From positions 1,550,001 through 1,614,000 of the forward strand of contig NC_014844.1 in the NCBI RefSeq assembly GCF_000176915.2: 64,000 nucleotides of DNA. The letters run 5' to 3'. Below are positions 56,249-64,000 of the stretch, piece after piece (the first letter of the stretch is position 1; the number at the start of each line of letters is the position of its first letter). The translations under genes and the position numbers were made by a program. This DNA comes from Pseudodesulfovibrio aespoeensis Aspo-2 (GTDB taxonomy: Bacteria > Desulfobacterota > Desulfovibrionia > Desulfovibrionales > Desulfovibrionaceae). The notes under the pieces are model-generated. The model saw only the letters and a list, made by a program, of their open reading frames with translations, was not told the DNA's origin and did not search any database.

Positions 56249-57523
56249 GTGAAGAACACCTTCTACAACGACTTTGACATCGAGAGCATCGGGCGCGGGC
56301 AGTCCCGGCACGACAAGGGTCGCACCCCGTTCGAGCAGGACCGTGACCGGATCATCTATTCGCCCGCCTTCCGCCGCCTCCAGTCCAAGACCCAGGTCTT
56401 CCTGTCCGGCGAGTTCGACTTCTACCGCACCCGGCTGACCCATTCCATCGAGGTCTCCCAGATTGGCCGCTCCATCGTCAATCATCTCAACCGGTCGTCC
56501 GGGGAGCTGCACGACGGGTTTCACATCGACCAGGATCTGGTGGAATCCATCTGCCTGGCCCATGATATCGGGCACCCCTCGTTCGGCCATGCGGGCGAGC
56601 AGGTGCTCAACGAGCTGATGCGCGACTGGGGCGGATTCGAGGGCAACGCCCAGAACCTGCGCATCCTCGCGGACCTCTTCTACCGCGACAAGGCCACCTG
56701 GACGGGCATGAAGCCTACCCGCGCCTTTCTCGACGGCCTGCTCAAGTACAAGACCCTGTTCCGGGATTCGGCACAGAAGCGCCATCACTTTCTGTACGAT
56801 TTTCAGAAAGACATCCTTGATTTCGTCAGCCCGGATGTCTCGTTTGCCAGCCTGTTCGACTCCGAGGACGCGCTCAACGGCTTCAAGTCGCTGGAATGCC
56901 GGATCATGGACTGGGCCGACGACATCGCCTATTCGGTGCATGATCTCGACGACGCCATCCGGGCCGGGTTCATCTCGGTCAAGAAGATACGCAACTGGAC
57001 GGACGGGCAGGGCGACGCCCTGGACGCCGAGGAAATGCGGTTTCTGGACGATCTGTGCGGGGCCGTGATGGACGATTCGTTCGGCGCGTTCCTGGCCCGG
57101 CGCATCGGCGGGTTCATCCACGCCACCACCCTGGTCCGGCGCGACAACGTGCTGGCCGGGCAGACCAACCGCTATTGCTACGACATTGAGGTGAACCCGG
57201 TGGCCCGGCGGTTGTGCGACCTGATGCAGCGGCTGGCCGTGGCCCTGGTCTTCCGCACGCCCCAGGTGCATCAGCTCGAATACAAGGGCGGCATGATCCT
57301 GCGCAAGGTGTTCACGGTCTTCGAGGACGAGTACGTGACCAAGGGCGAGCCGTCATTCCGGCTGCTGCCCGAACACTACCACCTCGCCATCCTCAAGCAC
57401 GATGGGCAGGGACGGCGGCGCATGCTCTGCGATTACCTGTCGGGCATGACCGACGGGTTCGTCATCCGCACCTACAAGCGGCTCTTCGACCCCGGCTTCG
57501 GCTCCATCATCGATCTCATCTGA
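56249..57523 (+). CDS. dgt: Deoxyguanosinetriphosphate triphosphohydrolase (HD-domain dNTPase)
   Basis: The 424-residue protein hydrolyses dGTP/dNTPs to nucleosides and tripolyphosphate. The start stretch is GRTPFEQDRDRIIYSPAFRR, with HD motifs RTRLTHSIEVSQIGR and CLAHDIGHPSFGHAGE, and DWADDIAYSVHDLDDA. The start is a GTG preceded by GGAGG six bases away; an ATG at 56245 is in a different frame. Downstream of the purine importer, so the locus couples purine uptake, salvage and dNTP breakdown. Confidence 0.94.
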   Translation: MKNTFYNDFDIESIGRGQSRHDKGRTPFEQDRDRIIYSPAFRRLQSKTQVFLSGEFDFYRTRLTHSIEVSQIGRSIVNHLNRSSGELHDGFHIDQDLVESICLAHDIGHPSFGHAGEQVLNELMRDWGGFEGNAQNLRILADLFYRDKATWTGMKPTRAFLDGLLKYKTLFRDSAQKRHHFLYDFQKDILDFVSPDVSFASLFDSEDALNGFKSLECRIMDWADDIAYSVHDLDDAIRAGFISVKKIRNWTDGQGDALDAEEMRFLDDLCGAVMDDSFGAFLARRIGGFIHATTLVRRDNVLAGQTNRYCYDIEVNPVARRLCDLMQRLAVALVFRTPQVHQLEYKGGMILRKVFTVFEDEYVTKGEPSFRLLPEHYHLAILKHDGQGRRRMLCDYLSGMTDGFVIRTYKRLFDPGFGSIIDLI

Positions 57524-57564
57524 CCGGGACCGTCGGGTCAGCGGCTGAGCCGGAGGATCGGCGC

Positions 57565-57596
57565 AAAAAAAGCCCCCGACCCGAAGGCAGGGGGCT
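57565..57596 (-). terminator. Terminator of the small lipoprotein gene
   Basis: On the minus strand, AGCCCCC pairs with GGGGGCT around a 12-base loop and seven T follow. It lies 25 bases after the stop at 57622 and separates it from the converging dgt gene. Confidence 0.88.
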
Positions 57597-57621
57597 GGTC
57601 GGCGGATTCGCGGCGAAGGCG

Positions 57622-57849
57622 TTACTCCTTCTGTTCCTGGATGACGTCCACATCGGCCCGTTTGAGGATGACCTCCTCGCCCTTTTCGTCCGTGAACTTG
57701 TAGGTCTCGCTCTTCATGTCGTATTCGGGTGCGCCCTGGGTGTGGAAGGTCTCGCCCGTCTTAGTCGTGACCTGATAGTTCCTGCTGCCGCAGGCGGCCA
57801 GCACAATCAGCATGAGCAGTACAAGCAGGGTCGTGATAAAGCGTTTCAT
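57622..57849 (-). CDS. Small YgdI/YgdR-type (DUF903) lipoprotein
   Basis: The 75-residue protein has a lipoprotein signal with lipobox IVLAAC. A short SH3-like domain (YQVTTKTGETFHTQGAP, then DEKGEEVILKRADVDVIQEQ) matches DUF903 lipoproteins such as YgdI. Such proteins sit in the inner leaflet of the outer membrane; function unknown. The ATG at 57849 follows a purine-rich site (GGGGAGAGACAGGA). Confidence 0.88.
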   Translation of the reverse strand: MKRFITTLLVLLMLIVLAACGSRNYQVTTKTGETFHTQGAPEYDMKSETYKFTDEKGEEVILKRADVDVIQEQKE

Positions 57850-57914
57850 TCCTGTCTCTCCCCCCGTTTGAAATCCCGTGATGTCTTCCCCATACACGCT
57901 CGCTGCCGATATCA

Positions 57915-58751
57915 TCAACAGCTTTTTGCCTGTTCCCGTTCTTTTGGCCGCGCAAACACGGGATGTCGGGCGAGGATATCCCCCGCGTTGCTCAGGATGG
58001 CCTCCAGCTCGCCGGACGAGAGGTTGAGCCGGCGTTGCAGCCGTTCAAGCTCGGTCCCTGGATCAAAGAGCGGGTAGTCGCTGCCAAAGAGGATGCGGCG
58101 GCTGCCAAAGGCGCGGTAGAGCCGCAGCAGCATCGGGTCGTCCACAAAGTCGAGGGTGCTCGACGAGTCCACCAGCACGTCGGTGGCCGCCAGATGCTCC
58201 AGGGCGTATTCCCAGTGCAGATAGCCGCCCATGTGGGCCGCGATCATGACCGGGGCCGGAAAGACCTTGCGCAGCTGGGCCAGCTTGCGCGGGCAGGAGG
58301 GATTTTCTTCAGGGGGCAGGGCGTCGCCCACGTGAAAGAGGCAGACAAAGCGGTCGCCGACCATCTCCATGACATCGTAGAGGGCCGGGTCGTCCAGCCT
58401 GAATCCCTGGAAGTCGGGATGAAATTTCAATCCCTTGATGCCGTTGGCCTCCAATCTGTCCAGCTCCTGCTCCATGGCGTCGAAGCCGGGGTGGACGGTG
58501 CCGAACGGGATGAGCTGCGGGTGGTCGCGCTTGATGGACAGGGACCAGTTGTTGGCCGGAATGACCTGGGCCGGGGTGGTGGCCGCGGTCAGGACCACCG
58601 CCGTGTCGAGATGCGCCCGCTCTATCCGCGCCAGCAGGTCGTCCACCAGCCCGGTGCCCACAGGGGTGATGGCGTAGTGGTCTTCAAGCTGGGCCAGCAC
58701 CTTGCCGGATATCTTGGGATGAAAGGCGTGCATGTGGATGTCGATGTACAT
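57915..58751 (-). CDS. Amidohydrolase (metal-dependent TIM-barrel hydrolase)
   Basis: The 278-residue protein has the amidohydro_2 arrangement. IDIHMHAFHP is the HxH motif on strand 1, IKGLKFHPDFQGF follows, then MIAAHMGGYLHWE. ILFGSDYPLFDPG holds the catalytic Asp. Decarboxylases and lactonases of this family share the same set, so substrate is undefined. It has its own promoter and no partner in the operon beyond the lipoprotein gene 65 bases downstream. Confidence 0.9.
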   Translation of the reverse strand: MYIDIHMHAFHPKISGKVLAQLEDHYAITPVGTGLVDDLLARIERAHLDTAVVLTAATTPAQVIPANNWSLSIKRDHPQLIPFGTVHPGFDAMEQELDRLEANGIKGLKFHPDFQGFRLDDPALYDVMEMVGDRFVCLFHVGDALPPEENPSCPRKLAQLRKVFPAPVMIAAHMGGYLHWEYALEHLAATDVLVDSSSTLDFVDDPMLLRLYRAFGSRRILFGSDYPLFDPGTELERLQRRLNLSSGELEAILSNAGDILARHPVFARPKEREQAKSC

Positions 58752-58814
58752 GAACGCAGTGTGCCAGACGCAGTGGCGGCCTGTAAACGGTTGTTTGAAT
58801 TGAGAGCCGAAAAA

Positions 58815-58843
58815 ATAATCGAACTATCCTGAATGATTGTCCA
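58815..58843 (-). promoter_or_regulatory. Promoter of the amidohydrolase gene
   Basis: TGGACA (58838-58843, minus strand) and GATTAT (58815-58820) are 17 bases apart. The start is predicted near 58808 with a leader of about 57 bases to the ATG at 58751. The same gap carries a run of ten G at 58869-58878. Confidence 0.5.
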
Positions 58844-58888
58844 GGTCCGGCAGGCAATTCTCGCGCGTGGGGGGGGGGAGGTGACTGA

Positions 58889-59308
58889 TCAGTCGAACAA
58901 TTCCCGGAGCCAACCGGGCACGCGCACGGGCTTGCCCGTGGCGTCCACGGCGGCGTGCTCGGTCATGCCCGTGGCGTGGAGCACGGTCCTGTCGTGGTTC
59001 ATGACCTCGTAGCTGAAGGTCATGGACGCACGCCTCCACTGGGTGATGCCGACATGGACCAGTATCTCGTCGTCGAAGCGGACCGGGACGCGGTAGCGGC
59101 ACTGGGCCTCGCGCACGGGCAGGATGATGCCGCGTTGCTCCACCTCGGCGTAACTCATGCCGTGCTCGCGGATGAAGAAGCTCCGGGATCGTTCGAAGAT
59201 GTGCAGGTATTCCGCGTAGTAGAGCACGCCCATGGTGTCTGTCTCGCCATAGGAGACAAAGTGGCGGTACCAGGAGGACGAGGCCGGAAACTGCGGGGCA
59301 ACGGTCAT
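58889..59308 (-). CDS. Acyl-CoA thioesterase, YbgC/4HBT hotdog family
   Basis: The 139-residue hotdog-fold enzyme has the family signature VSYGETDTMGVLYYAEYLHI, including the catalytic Asp region, and the ending FSYEVMNHDRTVLHATGMT. It hydrolyses acyl-CoA or hydroxybenzoyl-CoA-type thioesters. The start overlaps the apgM stop by four bases, placing it last in a four-gene operon with alaC, hom and apgM. In other bacteria YbgC sits beside tol genes; here it does not. Confidence 0.92.
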   Translation of the reverse strand: MTVAPQFPASSSWYRHFVSYGETDTMGVLYYAEYLHIFERSRSFFIREHGMSYAEVEQRGIILPVREAQCRYRVPVRFDDEILVHVGITQWRRASMTFSYEVMNHDRTVLHATGMTEHAAVDATGKPVRVPGWLRELFD

Positions 59309-60504
59309 TGGCCAATCCCCAGCGTCTTCATGGCAAAGGGAAGAAGCTCAAACCCCTTGTCCAGAAGCAGGCCGGTGCTGTCGGCGGTCGCTTCGCTGAA
59401 ACCGTCCACGCCCGACGCGGGGCAACCGGGGCCATGGATGATGAAGGGGACAGGGTCCGTGGTGTGGGTGCGCTCGACAATGGGGGTGAAGTGGTCGCAG
59501 GTGATGATGAAACCCACGTCCTGGCCTTTGAGCGCGGCGCGCAGGGGGGCGACCACCCGCGCGTCAAAGCGGCTGATGGCCTCCACCTTGTCCGCCGCGT
59601 TGCCGCCATGGCCGCATTCGTCCGGGCCTTCGAGGTGGACAAAGGCGAAGTCGTGGTCCTTGAGAAAGTCGAGGGCAGCGTCCACCTTGCCCTGGTAGTT
59701 GGTGTCGAGCAGGCCGGTGGCGCCCTCGATGTCGAGCACGCGCATGCCCGAGGCGTTGCCCAGCCCCTTGATCAGGTCCACCGCCGAGATGACGGCCCCG
59801 CGCAGGCCGAAGGTGTCGCCAAAGTCGGGCAGCATGAGCGGGCGGCCCTGGCCCCACGGCCAGACGGAGTTGGCCGCGCTCGTGTTGACGGTGCGGTCGG
59901 CCAGCAGGTCTGCGGCCTCGAATACGAGATCCCACAGCGGGGCGCTGCGCGAGAGGGCGCGCAGGTCGTATTTGATGGATTTGTCCGTGATGTCATGGGG
60001 CGGGTTGATCAGGAGTCCCGCGTCGTCGGTGAGTGCGCCGCCTTTCTGGACCAGCAGGTGGCGGTACTGCACGCCCGGGTAAAAGACGTAGGTCTCGTTG
60101 CCGAGCTTTTGTTGCAGGGTTTCGATGATGGGGCGCGAGACCTCGGTGGCGATATGGGCCGAGGAGTAGTCGCGCATGATTCCGTCGATGTCCAGGGAGG
60201 TGACCGTGACCAGGTTGAGCCGCCAGACGAGGTCGTCGGGGTCGAGGACGAGGCCCTGGGCCGCCGCCTCAATGGGGCCGCGCCCGGTGTGGTGGCTGGC
60301 CGGATCGAATCCGAGCAGGGACATGTTGGCCACGTCCGAGCCTGGGGCCATGCCTTGGGGCACGGTCCGGGCGCGACCCACCATGCCGGTCCTGGCCAGT
60401 TCGTCCATATGCGGCGTGTGCGCCGCCTCCATGGTGGTCTTGCCGCCCAGTTCCTTGAGCGGCCAGCCACCCATGCCGTCGGCAACGAGATAGAGAAGTT
60501 TCAT
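59305..60504 (-). CDS. apgM: ApgM-type cofactor-independent phosphoglycerate mutase homologue; probable homoserine kinase by context
   Basis: The 399-residue alkaline-phosphatase-superfamily protein begins LLYLVADGMGGWPLKELGG and has GMAPGSDVANMSLLGFDP with the catalytic Ser. Later it shows HLEGPDECGHGG and ITCDHFTP, as in archaeal-type ApgM/ThrH-like mutases. The gene lies 11 bases after homoserine dehydrogenase and is co-transcribed with it. I recall reports that ApgM-like proteins act as a non-orthologous homoserine kinase in Desulfovibrio, which would complete threonine synthesis; I cannot confirm this from sequence. ATG at 60504 after AGGA, not the adjacent TTG. Confidence 0.85.
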   Translation of the reverse strand: MKLLYLVADGMGGWPLKELGGKTTMEAAHTPHMDELARTGMVGRARTVPQGMAPGSDVANMSLLGFDPASHHTGRGPIEAAAQGLVLDPDDLVWRLNLVTVTSLDIDGIMRDYSSAHIATEVSRPIIETLQQKLGNETYVFYPGVQYRHLLVQKGGALTDDAGLLINPPHDITDKSIKYDLRALSRSAPLWDLVFEAADLLADRTVNTSAANSVWPWGQGRPLMLPDFGDTFGLRGAVISAVDLIKGLGNASGMRVLDIEGATGLLDTNYQGKVDAALDFLKDHDFAFVHLEGPDECGHGGNAADKVEAISRFDARVVAPLRAALKGQDVGFIITCDHFTPIVERTHTTDPVPFIIHGPGCPASGVDGFSEATADSTGLLLDKGFELLPFAMKTLGIGQ

Positions 60505-60515
60505 CAAATGTCCTG

Positions 60516-61814
60516 TTAGAGAATTCTGAAGCTGACGCAGGGTTCGACGCTGAAGTCCATGGCGTCCACCTCGGCCACCACGGCCTGTGCGGCATCGGCC
60601 CGTGTCTCGTGGCTGATGATGACCAGGGGAACGCCCTTGGCCCCGGCCTCGCCGTCCTGCACCGCCTGGGCGATGGACACCCCGTGGTCGGCCATGGACC
60701 GGGTGATGGAGGCCATGACGCCGGTGCGGTCAGCCACAGTGAAGCGGAAGTAGAATTTGGATTCCGACTCTCCGGGCGGGACGATATCCGCCCTGGGGAT
60801 GGGCTGGTTGCGAAAGCCGGTGTTGTCCAGGATGTCGCACCGCCCGGTGGTCTGCCGGGCCAGATTCATGATGTCGGCCAGCACGGCGCTGCCCGTGGGC
60901 AGGTCGCCCGCGCCCTGGCCGTGGAGCATGATCGGCCCCACCGCGTTGCCTTCCAGGCGCACGGCGTTGTAGTTGCCGCCCACCCTGGCCAGCAGGTAGG
61001 TGTAGGGCACCAGCGCCGGGTGCACGCCCGCTTCGAGTCTGCCGTCGCTGGTCATGGCGTGGGCCAGCAGCTTGATGCGGTAGCCGAATCTGCGGGCGAA
61101 CTCGATGTCCATGGGTGTGACCGTGGTGATGCCCTGGACCGGCAGTTCGTCCAGGGGATAGTCCACCCCAAAGGCCATGCGGATGAGCACGCACAGCTTG
61201 TGGGCAGTATCAAACCCCTCGATGTCGAAGGTGGGGTCCGCCTCGGCATAGCCCAGGGCCTGGGCCTCGCTCAGGGCAATGGTGAAGTCCATGCCCTTGG
61301 TGGTCATCTCCGAGAGGATGTAGTTGGCTGTGCCGTTCACGATGCCGAGCATCTTGACGACCTCGTCCCCGGCCAGGTTCTCCTTGAGGGTCTGGACGAT
61401 GGGGATGCCGCCCGCGCAGCTCGCCTCGAACATGAGGCCCACGCCGCTGGCGCTGGCCGCCTCGAAGAGTTCGAGACCGTCCACGGCCAGCAGGTGCTTG
61501 TTGGCCGTGACCACATGCTTGCCTGCACCAAACGCCTTGAGCATCAGCGCCTTGGCCGTGTCCAGCCCGCCCATCAGCTCGACCACGATGTCGATGTCCG
61601 GGTCGTTGACCAGGACATCGGGATCAGTGGTGAAGGCGACGCCCGTGCCTGGGTCGAACGTGCGCTGTTTGGTCAGGTCGCGCACGAGCACACGCCGTAT
61701 TTCAATGCGTTTGCCAAGCCGCTTGGCGATGCGCTCGCCATTGGTGTCGAGTATCCGTGCCAGGCCGGTGCCGACAGTGCCGAAGCCAGCCAGGCCGAGT
61801 CGTATCACATCCAT
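60516..61814 (-). CDS. hom: Homoserine dehydrogenase
   Basis: The 432-residue enzyme reduces aspartate semialdehyde to homoserine for threonine and methionine. The NAD(P) motif LGLAGFGTVGTGLARIL is at the N-terminus, followed by VVELMGG and VTANKHLLAVDG. The catalytic region has GIVNGTANYILSEM, then ALGYAEADPTFDIEGFD. An ACT domain closes the C-terminus (about 345-432, VADRTGVMASITRSMADHGV), so feedback inhibition by threonine is likely. It lies 11 bases after alaC and 11 before apgM. Confidence 0.97.
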   Translation of the reverse strand: MDVIRLGLAGFGTVGTGLARILDTNGERIAKRLGKRIEIRRVLVRDLTKQRTFDPGTGVAFTTDPDVLVNDPDIDIVVELMGGLDTAKALMLKAFGAGKHVVTANKHLLAVDGLELFEAASASGVGLMFEASCAGGIPIVQTLKENLAGDEVVKMLGIVNGTANYILSEMTTKGMDFTIALSEAQALGYAEADPTFDIEGFDTAHKLCVLIRMAFGVDYPLDELPVQGITTVTPMDIEFARRFGYRIKLLAHAMTSDGRLEAGVHPALVPYTYLLARVGGNYNAVRLEGNAVGPIMLHGQGAGDLPTGSAVLADIMNLARQTTGRCDILDNTGFRNQPIPRADIVPPGESESKFYFRFTVADRTGVMASITRSMADHGVSIAQAVQDGEAGAKGVPLVIISHETRADAAQAVVAEVDAMDFSVEPCVSFRIL

Positions 61815-61825
61815 GAAAACCTCGA

Positions 61826-63037
61826 TTAACCCTTTCCGAAGAATTTCCGGAGATTGCGCACGGCCTGGTTGGTACGGTGGCGGTTCTCCACAAAGCTGAA
61901 CCGGACATGGTCGTCGCCGTATTCGCCAAAGCCGAGGCCGGGGGAGACAGCCACCTCCGCCTCCTGCAGGAGCATCTTGGAGAATTCGACCGAGCCCATG
62001 TGCTTGAATTCATCCGGGATGGGCGCCCACAGGAACATGGTCGCCTTGGGCGGGGTCACGGCCCAGCCGATGCGGTTGAGGCCCTCGCACAGGGCGTCGC
62101 GCCGATCGGCGTACACGGCCATGATGTCCTTGACGGCCTGATCCATGTCCTCGACCGTGAACTTGGGGTTCTCGCCCAGGTCGCCGTTGAGGGCGCAGGT
62201 GGCCGCGATCTGGATGGGCTGGTAGATGCCGTAGTCGAGGTAGCTCTTGATGCGGGTCAGGGCCTGGACCATGTCCTGGTTGCCCACGCAAAAGCCCACG
62301 CGCATGCCGGCCATGGAGTAGCTCTTGGTCATGGAGAAGAATTCGACGCCAACGTCCTTGGCCCCTTCGGCCTGCATGAAGCTCGGGGCGGTGTAGCCGT
62401 CGAACACGAAGTCCGCGTAGGCAAGGTCGTGGACGACGTACAGCCCGTGCTCCTTGGCGAAGTCGACGATGCGCTGGAAGAAGGGCAACTCCACACACTG
62501 GGTGGTCGGGTTGTGCGGGAAGTTGATGATCAGGAGCTTGGGCTTGGGCCAGGTGTGGCGGACAGCGGTCTCCAGATTCTCGAAAAAGTCCTGGCCCGGG
62601 CCGATGGGCACGCGGCGCACGTCCGCGCCCGCGATGATGGAAGCGTAGGGGTGGATGGGATAGGCCGGGTCCGGGGCGAGCACCACGTCGCCGGGGCTGA
62701 GCATGGCCAGGGCCAGGTGGGCCAGTCCTTCCTTGGCACCCATGGTCACGCACACTTCCTGGTTGTCGTCGAGGGAGACGTCATAGCGGCGCAGGTACCA
62801 GTCGCGGATCGCTCTCCTCAGCCCCTTGATGCCTTTTGATGCTGAATATTTGGAGTTTCCTGGTTTGTATGCCGCCTCGGCGATCTTGTCGAGGATGGGT
62901 TTGGGGGTGGGCACATCAGGGTTGCCCATGCCCAGGTCGATGATATCCGCGCCTGCGTGGCGCATTTTCATCTTCAGTTCGTTGACCTGGGCGAAGACGT
63001 AGGGAGGCAGTCGATCGACTCTCGCGAATTTGGACAT
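61826..63037 (-). CDS. alaC: Class I/II aminotransferase (AlaC-like glutamate-pyruvate type)
   Basis: The 403-residue PLP enzyme begins at the ATG after CAGGAG (nine bases). The cofactor Lys is in [15 protein letters not shown], with NFPHNPTTQ and [13 protein letters not shown] as typical AlaC stretches. The preferred reaction is alanine plus 2-oxoglutarate, but homologues also handle other amino acids, so a role in the aspartate-family pathway of this operon is possible. The upstream extension of the frame is not coding-like. First gene of the operon, driven by the promoter at 63078-63106. Confidence 0.93.
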   Translation of the reverse strand: MSKFARVDRLPPYVFAQVNELKMKMRHAGADIIDLGMGNPDVPTPKPILDKIAEAAYKPGNSKYSASKGIKGLRRAIRDWYLRRYDVSLDDNQEVCVTMGAKEGLAHLALAMLSPGDVVLAPDPAYPIHPYASIIAGADVRRVPIGPGQDFFENLETAVRHTWPKPKLLIINFPHNPTTQCVELPFFQRIVDFAKEHGLYVVHDLAYADFVFDGYTAPSFMQAEGAKDVGVEFFSMTKSYSMAGMRVGFCVGNQDMVQALTRIKSYLDYGIYQPIQIAATCALNGDLGENPKFTVEDMDQAVKDIMAVYADRRDALCEGLNRIGWAVTPPKATMFLWAPIPDEFKHMGSVEFSKMLLQEAEVAVSPGLGFGEYGDDHVRFSFVENRHRTNQAVRNLRKFFGKG

Positions 63038-63066
63038 GGCAAGAAACTCCTGAAATGGTATGGGTG

Positions 63067-63089
63067 CAAGAGTAGTTTTCTTACTCTTG
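63067..63089. promoter_or_regulatory. Palindromic operator over the alaC promoter
   Basis: CAAGAGTA and TACTCTTG are perfect 8-bp arms around GTTTTCT. The palindrome overlaps the -10 box of the alaC promoter. It is a candidate repressor site; the binding protein is unknown. Confidence 0.55.
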
Positions 63090-63106
63090 ACGCCAATCCC
63101 TGTCAA
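63078..63106 (-). promoter_or_regulatory. Promoter of the alaC-hom-apgM operon
   Basis: On the minus strand a perfect -35 TTGACA (63101-63106) and TAAGAA (63078-63083) are 17 bases apart. The start is predicted near 63071, about 34 bases ahead of the ATG. Confidence 0.6.
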
Positions 63107-63137
63107 AATGAAATTCCGTCCGGTGACACATCGTGTC

Positions 63138-63166
63138 TTGACCTCGAAGTCGCTTTTTTTTAGTTT
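63138..63166 (+). promoter_or_regulatory. Probable promoter of ilvE
   Basis: TTGACC (63138-63143) and TAGTTT (63161-63166) are 17 bases apart, giving a leader of about 55 bases to the ATG at 63229. The -10 is weak. Confidence 0.4.
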
Positions 63167-63228
63167 CCATTCTTTACTCGTGCTCTGCCGCATCTTGCTG
63201 CCACATCTTCCCAACAGGAGCGAATTCC

Positions 63229-64000
63229 ATGGTTCAGAAATCGGAAACCATCTGGTTCGACGGCAAACAGGTCCCCTGGGACGAGGCCAATGTCCACGTC
63301 CTGACTCATACACTGCACTACGGCGCGGGCGTTTTCGAGGGCATCAGGGCCTACGAGTGTGCCGACGGCAGCTCCGAGGTCTTCCGCCTTGAAGAACACA
63401 TGATCCGTCTCGTGAACTCGGCCAAGATCCTCGGCATCAAGGTGCCCTACACCGTGGCCGAGCTATGCGCCGCCGCCACCGAAACCCTGAAGCGCAACAA
63501 GCTGGCCGGGGCCTACCTGCGCCCGCTGGTCTTCATCGGCGACGGCGTCATGGGCGTGCATCCGGGCAACAACCCCATCCGCACCGTCATCGCCACCTGG
63601 CCCTGGGGCGCCTATCTTGGCGACGAGGCCCTGGAAAAGGGCATCAAGATCAAGACCAGCACCTTTGCCCGCCATCATGTCAATGTCATGATGACCAAGG
63701 CCAAGGCGTGCGGCAACTACGTCAACTCCGTGCTGGCCAAGACCGAGGCCGTTGCCGACGGCTACCACGAGGCCGTGCTCCTCGACACCACCGGCCATGT
63801 GTCCGAGGGGTCTGGCGAGAACATCTTCATGGTGGTCAACGATGTCATCTACACCCCGCACTCCGACGGTGTGCTGGGCGGTCTGACCCGCGACTCCATC
63901 ATCACCCTGGCCACGGACCTGGGCTATGAGGTGCGCGAGGAGCCCATTACCCGTGACATGCTTTACATCGCGGACGAGGTCTTCTTTACCGGCACCGCCG
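63229..64000 (+). CDS. ilvE: Branched-chain amino acid aminotransferase (5' part, truncated by the window end)
   Basis: 257 complete codons are present and the frame remains open at the end of the window. The protein opens with [20 protein letters not shown] then [13 protein letters not shown], the fold-type IV PLP start. It continues [37 protein letters not shown] (PLP contact region) and [13 protein letters not shown]. This is the last step of valine, leucine and isoleucine synthesis. AGGAG precedes the ATG. It diverges from the alaC operon. Confidence 0.95.
   Translation, partial: MVQKSETIWFDGKQVPWDEANVHVLTHTLHYGAGVFEGIRAYECADGSSEVFRLEEHMIRLVNSAKILGIKVPYTVAELCAAATETLKRNKLAGAYLRPLVFIGDGVMGVHPGNNPIRTVIATWPWGAYLGDEALEKGIKIKTSTFARHHVNVMMTKAKACGNYVNSVLAKTEAVADGYHEAVLLDTTGHVSEGSGENIFMVVNDVIYTPHSDGVLGGLTRDSIITLATDLGYEVREEPITRDMLYIADEVFFTGTA

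Overview
The window is a GC-rich chromosomal segment of a Gram-negative anaerobe. It most likely comes from a Desulfovibrio/Pseudodesulfovibrio-type sulfate reducer (Desulfovibrionaceae). The support is a single-chain pyruvate:ferredoxin oxidoreductase, a lipid A route that uses LpxI, a complete Tol-Pal locus, a BMP-type purine/nucleoside importer, an alaC-hom-apgM-thioesterase operon, and an Rhs remnant of the kind common in that family. Genus level is an inference from gene content and order; no database search was possible. No rRNA genes, CRISPR arrays or complete insertion sequences were seen. There is one tRNA gene, tRNA-Asn(GTT).

Layout. 0-6.1 kb: PFOR on the minus strand, diverging from an unusual fusion of an MFS transporter with an ApbE flavin transferase. 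6.1-7.9 kb: a low-GC accessory island made of a broken Rhs 3' end with a tandem hairpin inside it, a small membrane protein and a secreted DUF2927-like protein. 8-17.1 kb, all minus strand: a metallo-beta-lactamase/double-rhodanese protein, a hypothetical anchored protein with a Na/Pi-type transporter, a three-gene ABC efflux operon (membrane fusion protein, ATPase, permease) behind a promoter overlapped by a perfect palindrome, a 54-residue membrane peptide and a disulfide reductase. 17.4 kb: tRNA-Asn with promoter and terminator. 17.7-33.3 kb, plus strand: an envelope-biogenesis run of lysS, lolC/E, lolD, bamA, skp, lpxD, fabZ, lpxA, lpxI, a DUF89 phosphatase, asmA and a YihY-type membrane protein. 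33.3-35.7 kb, minus: nth-tgt-ydcF.

35.9-41.6 kb, plus: cutA, three kinase-like genes (PfkB sugar/nucleoside kinase, APH-fold kinase, APS-kinase-like) with six 11-bp tandem repeats between the first two, then miaB, a bifunctional-nuclease domain protein and a PHP phosphoesterase. 41.7-45.9 kb: tolQ-tolR-tolA-tolB and pal. 45.9-47.6 kb, minus: pgpA, a GNAT acetyltransferase and maf. 47.7-49.4 kb: motB-motA stator genes behind sigma-28-like and sigma-54-like promoter sequences. 49.5 kb: a MITE-like palindrome flanked by an 18-bp duplication of a terminator hairpin. 49.7-57.5 kb, plus: glk, gpt, a four-gene BMP/nucleoside ABC importer and dgt, together a purine uptake, salvage and dNTP-turnover neighbourhood. 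57.6-63 kb, minus: a small lipoprotein, an amidohydrolase and the alaC-hom-apgM-thioesterase operon. 63.2 kb to the end: the 5' part of ilvE.

The genes work together mainly in envelope construction (lipid A start, OMP insertion, lipoprotein sorting, Tol-Pal) and in amino-acid and purine metabolism. The least ordinary items are the MFS-ApbE fusion, the BamA with an extra N-terminal TolB-like domain, the apgM-like gene inside a homoserine operon (probable non-orthologous homoserine kinase), the kinase cluster, the Rhs island, and the reductase whose C-terminal catalytic histidine position is tyrosine.
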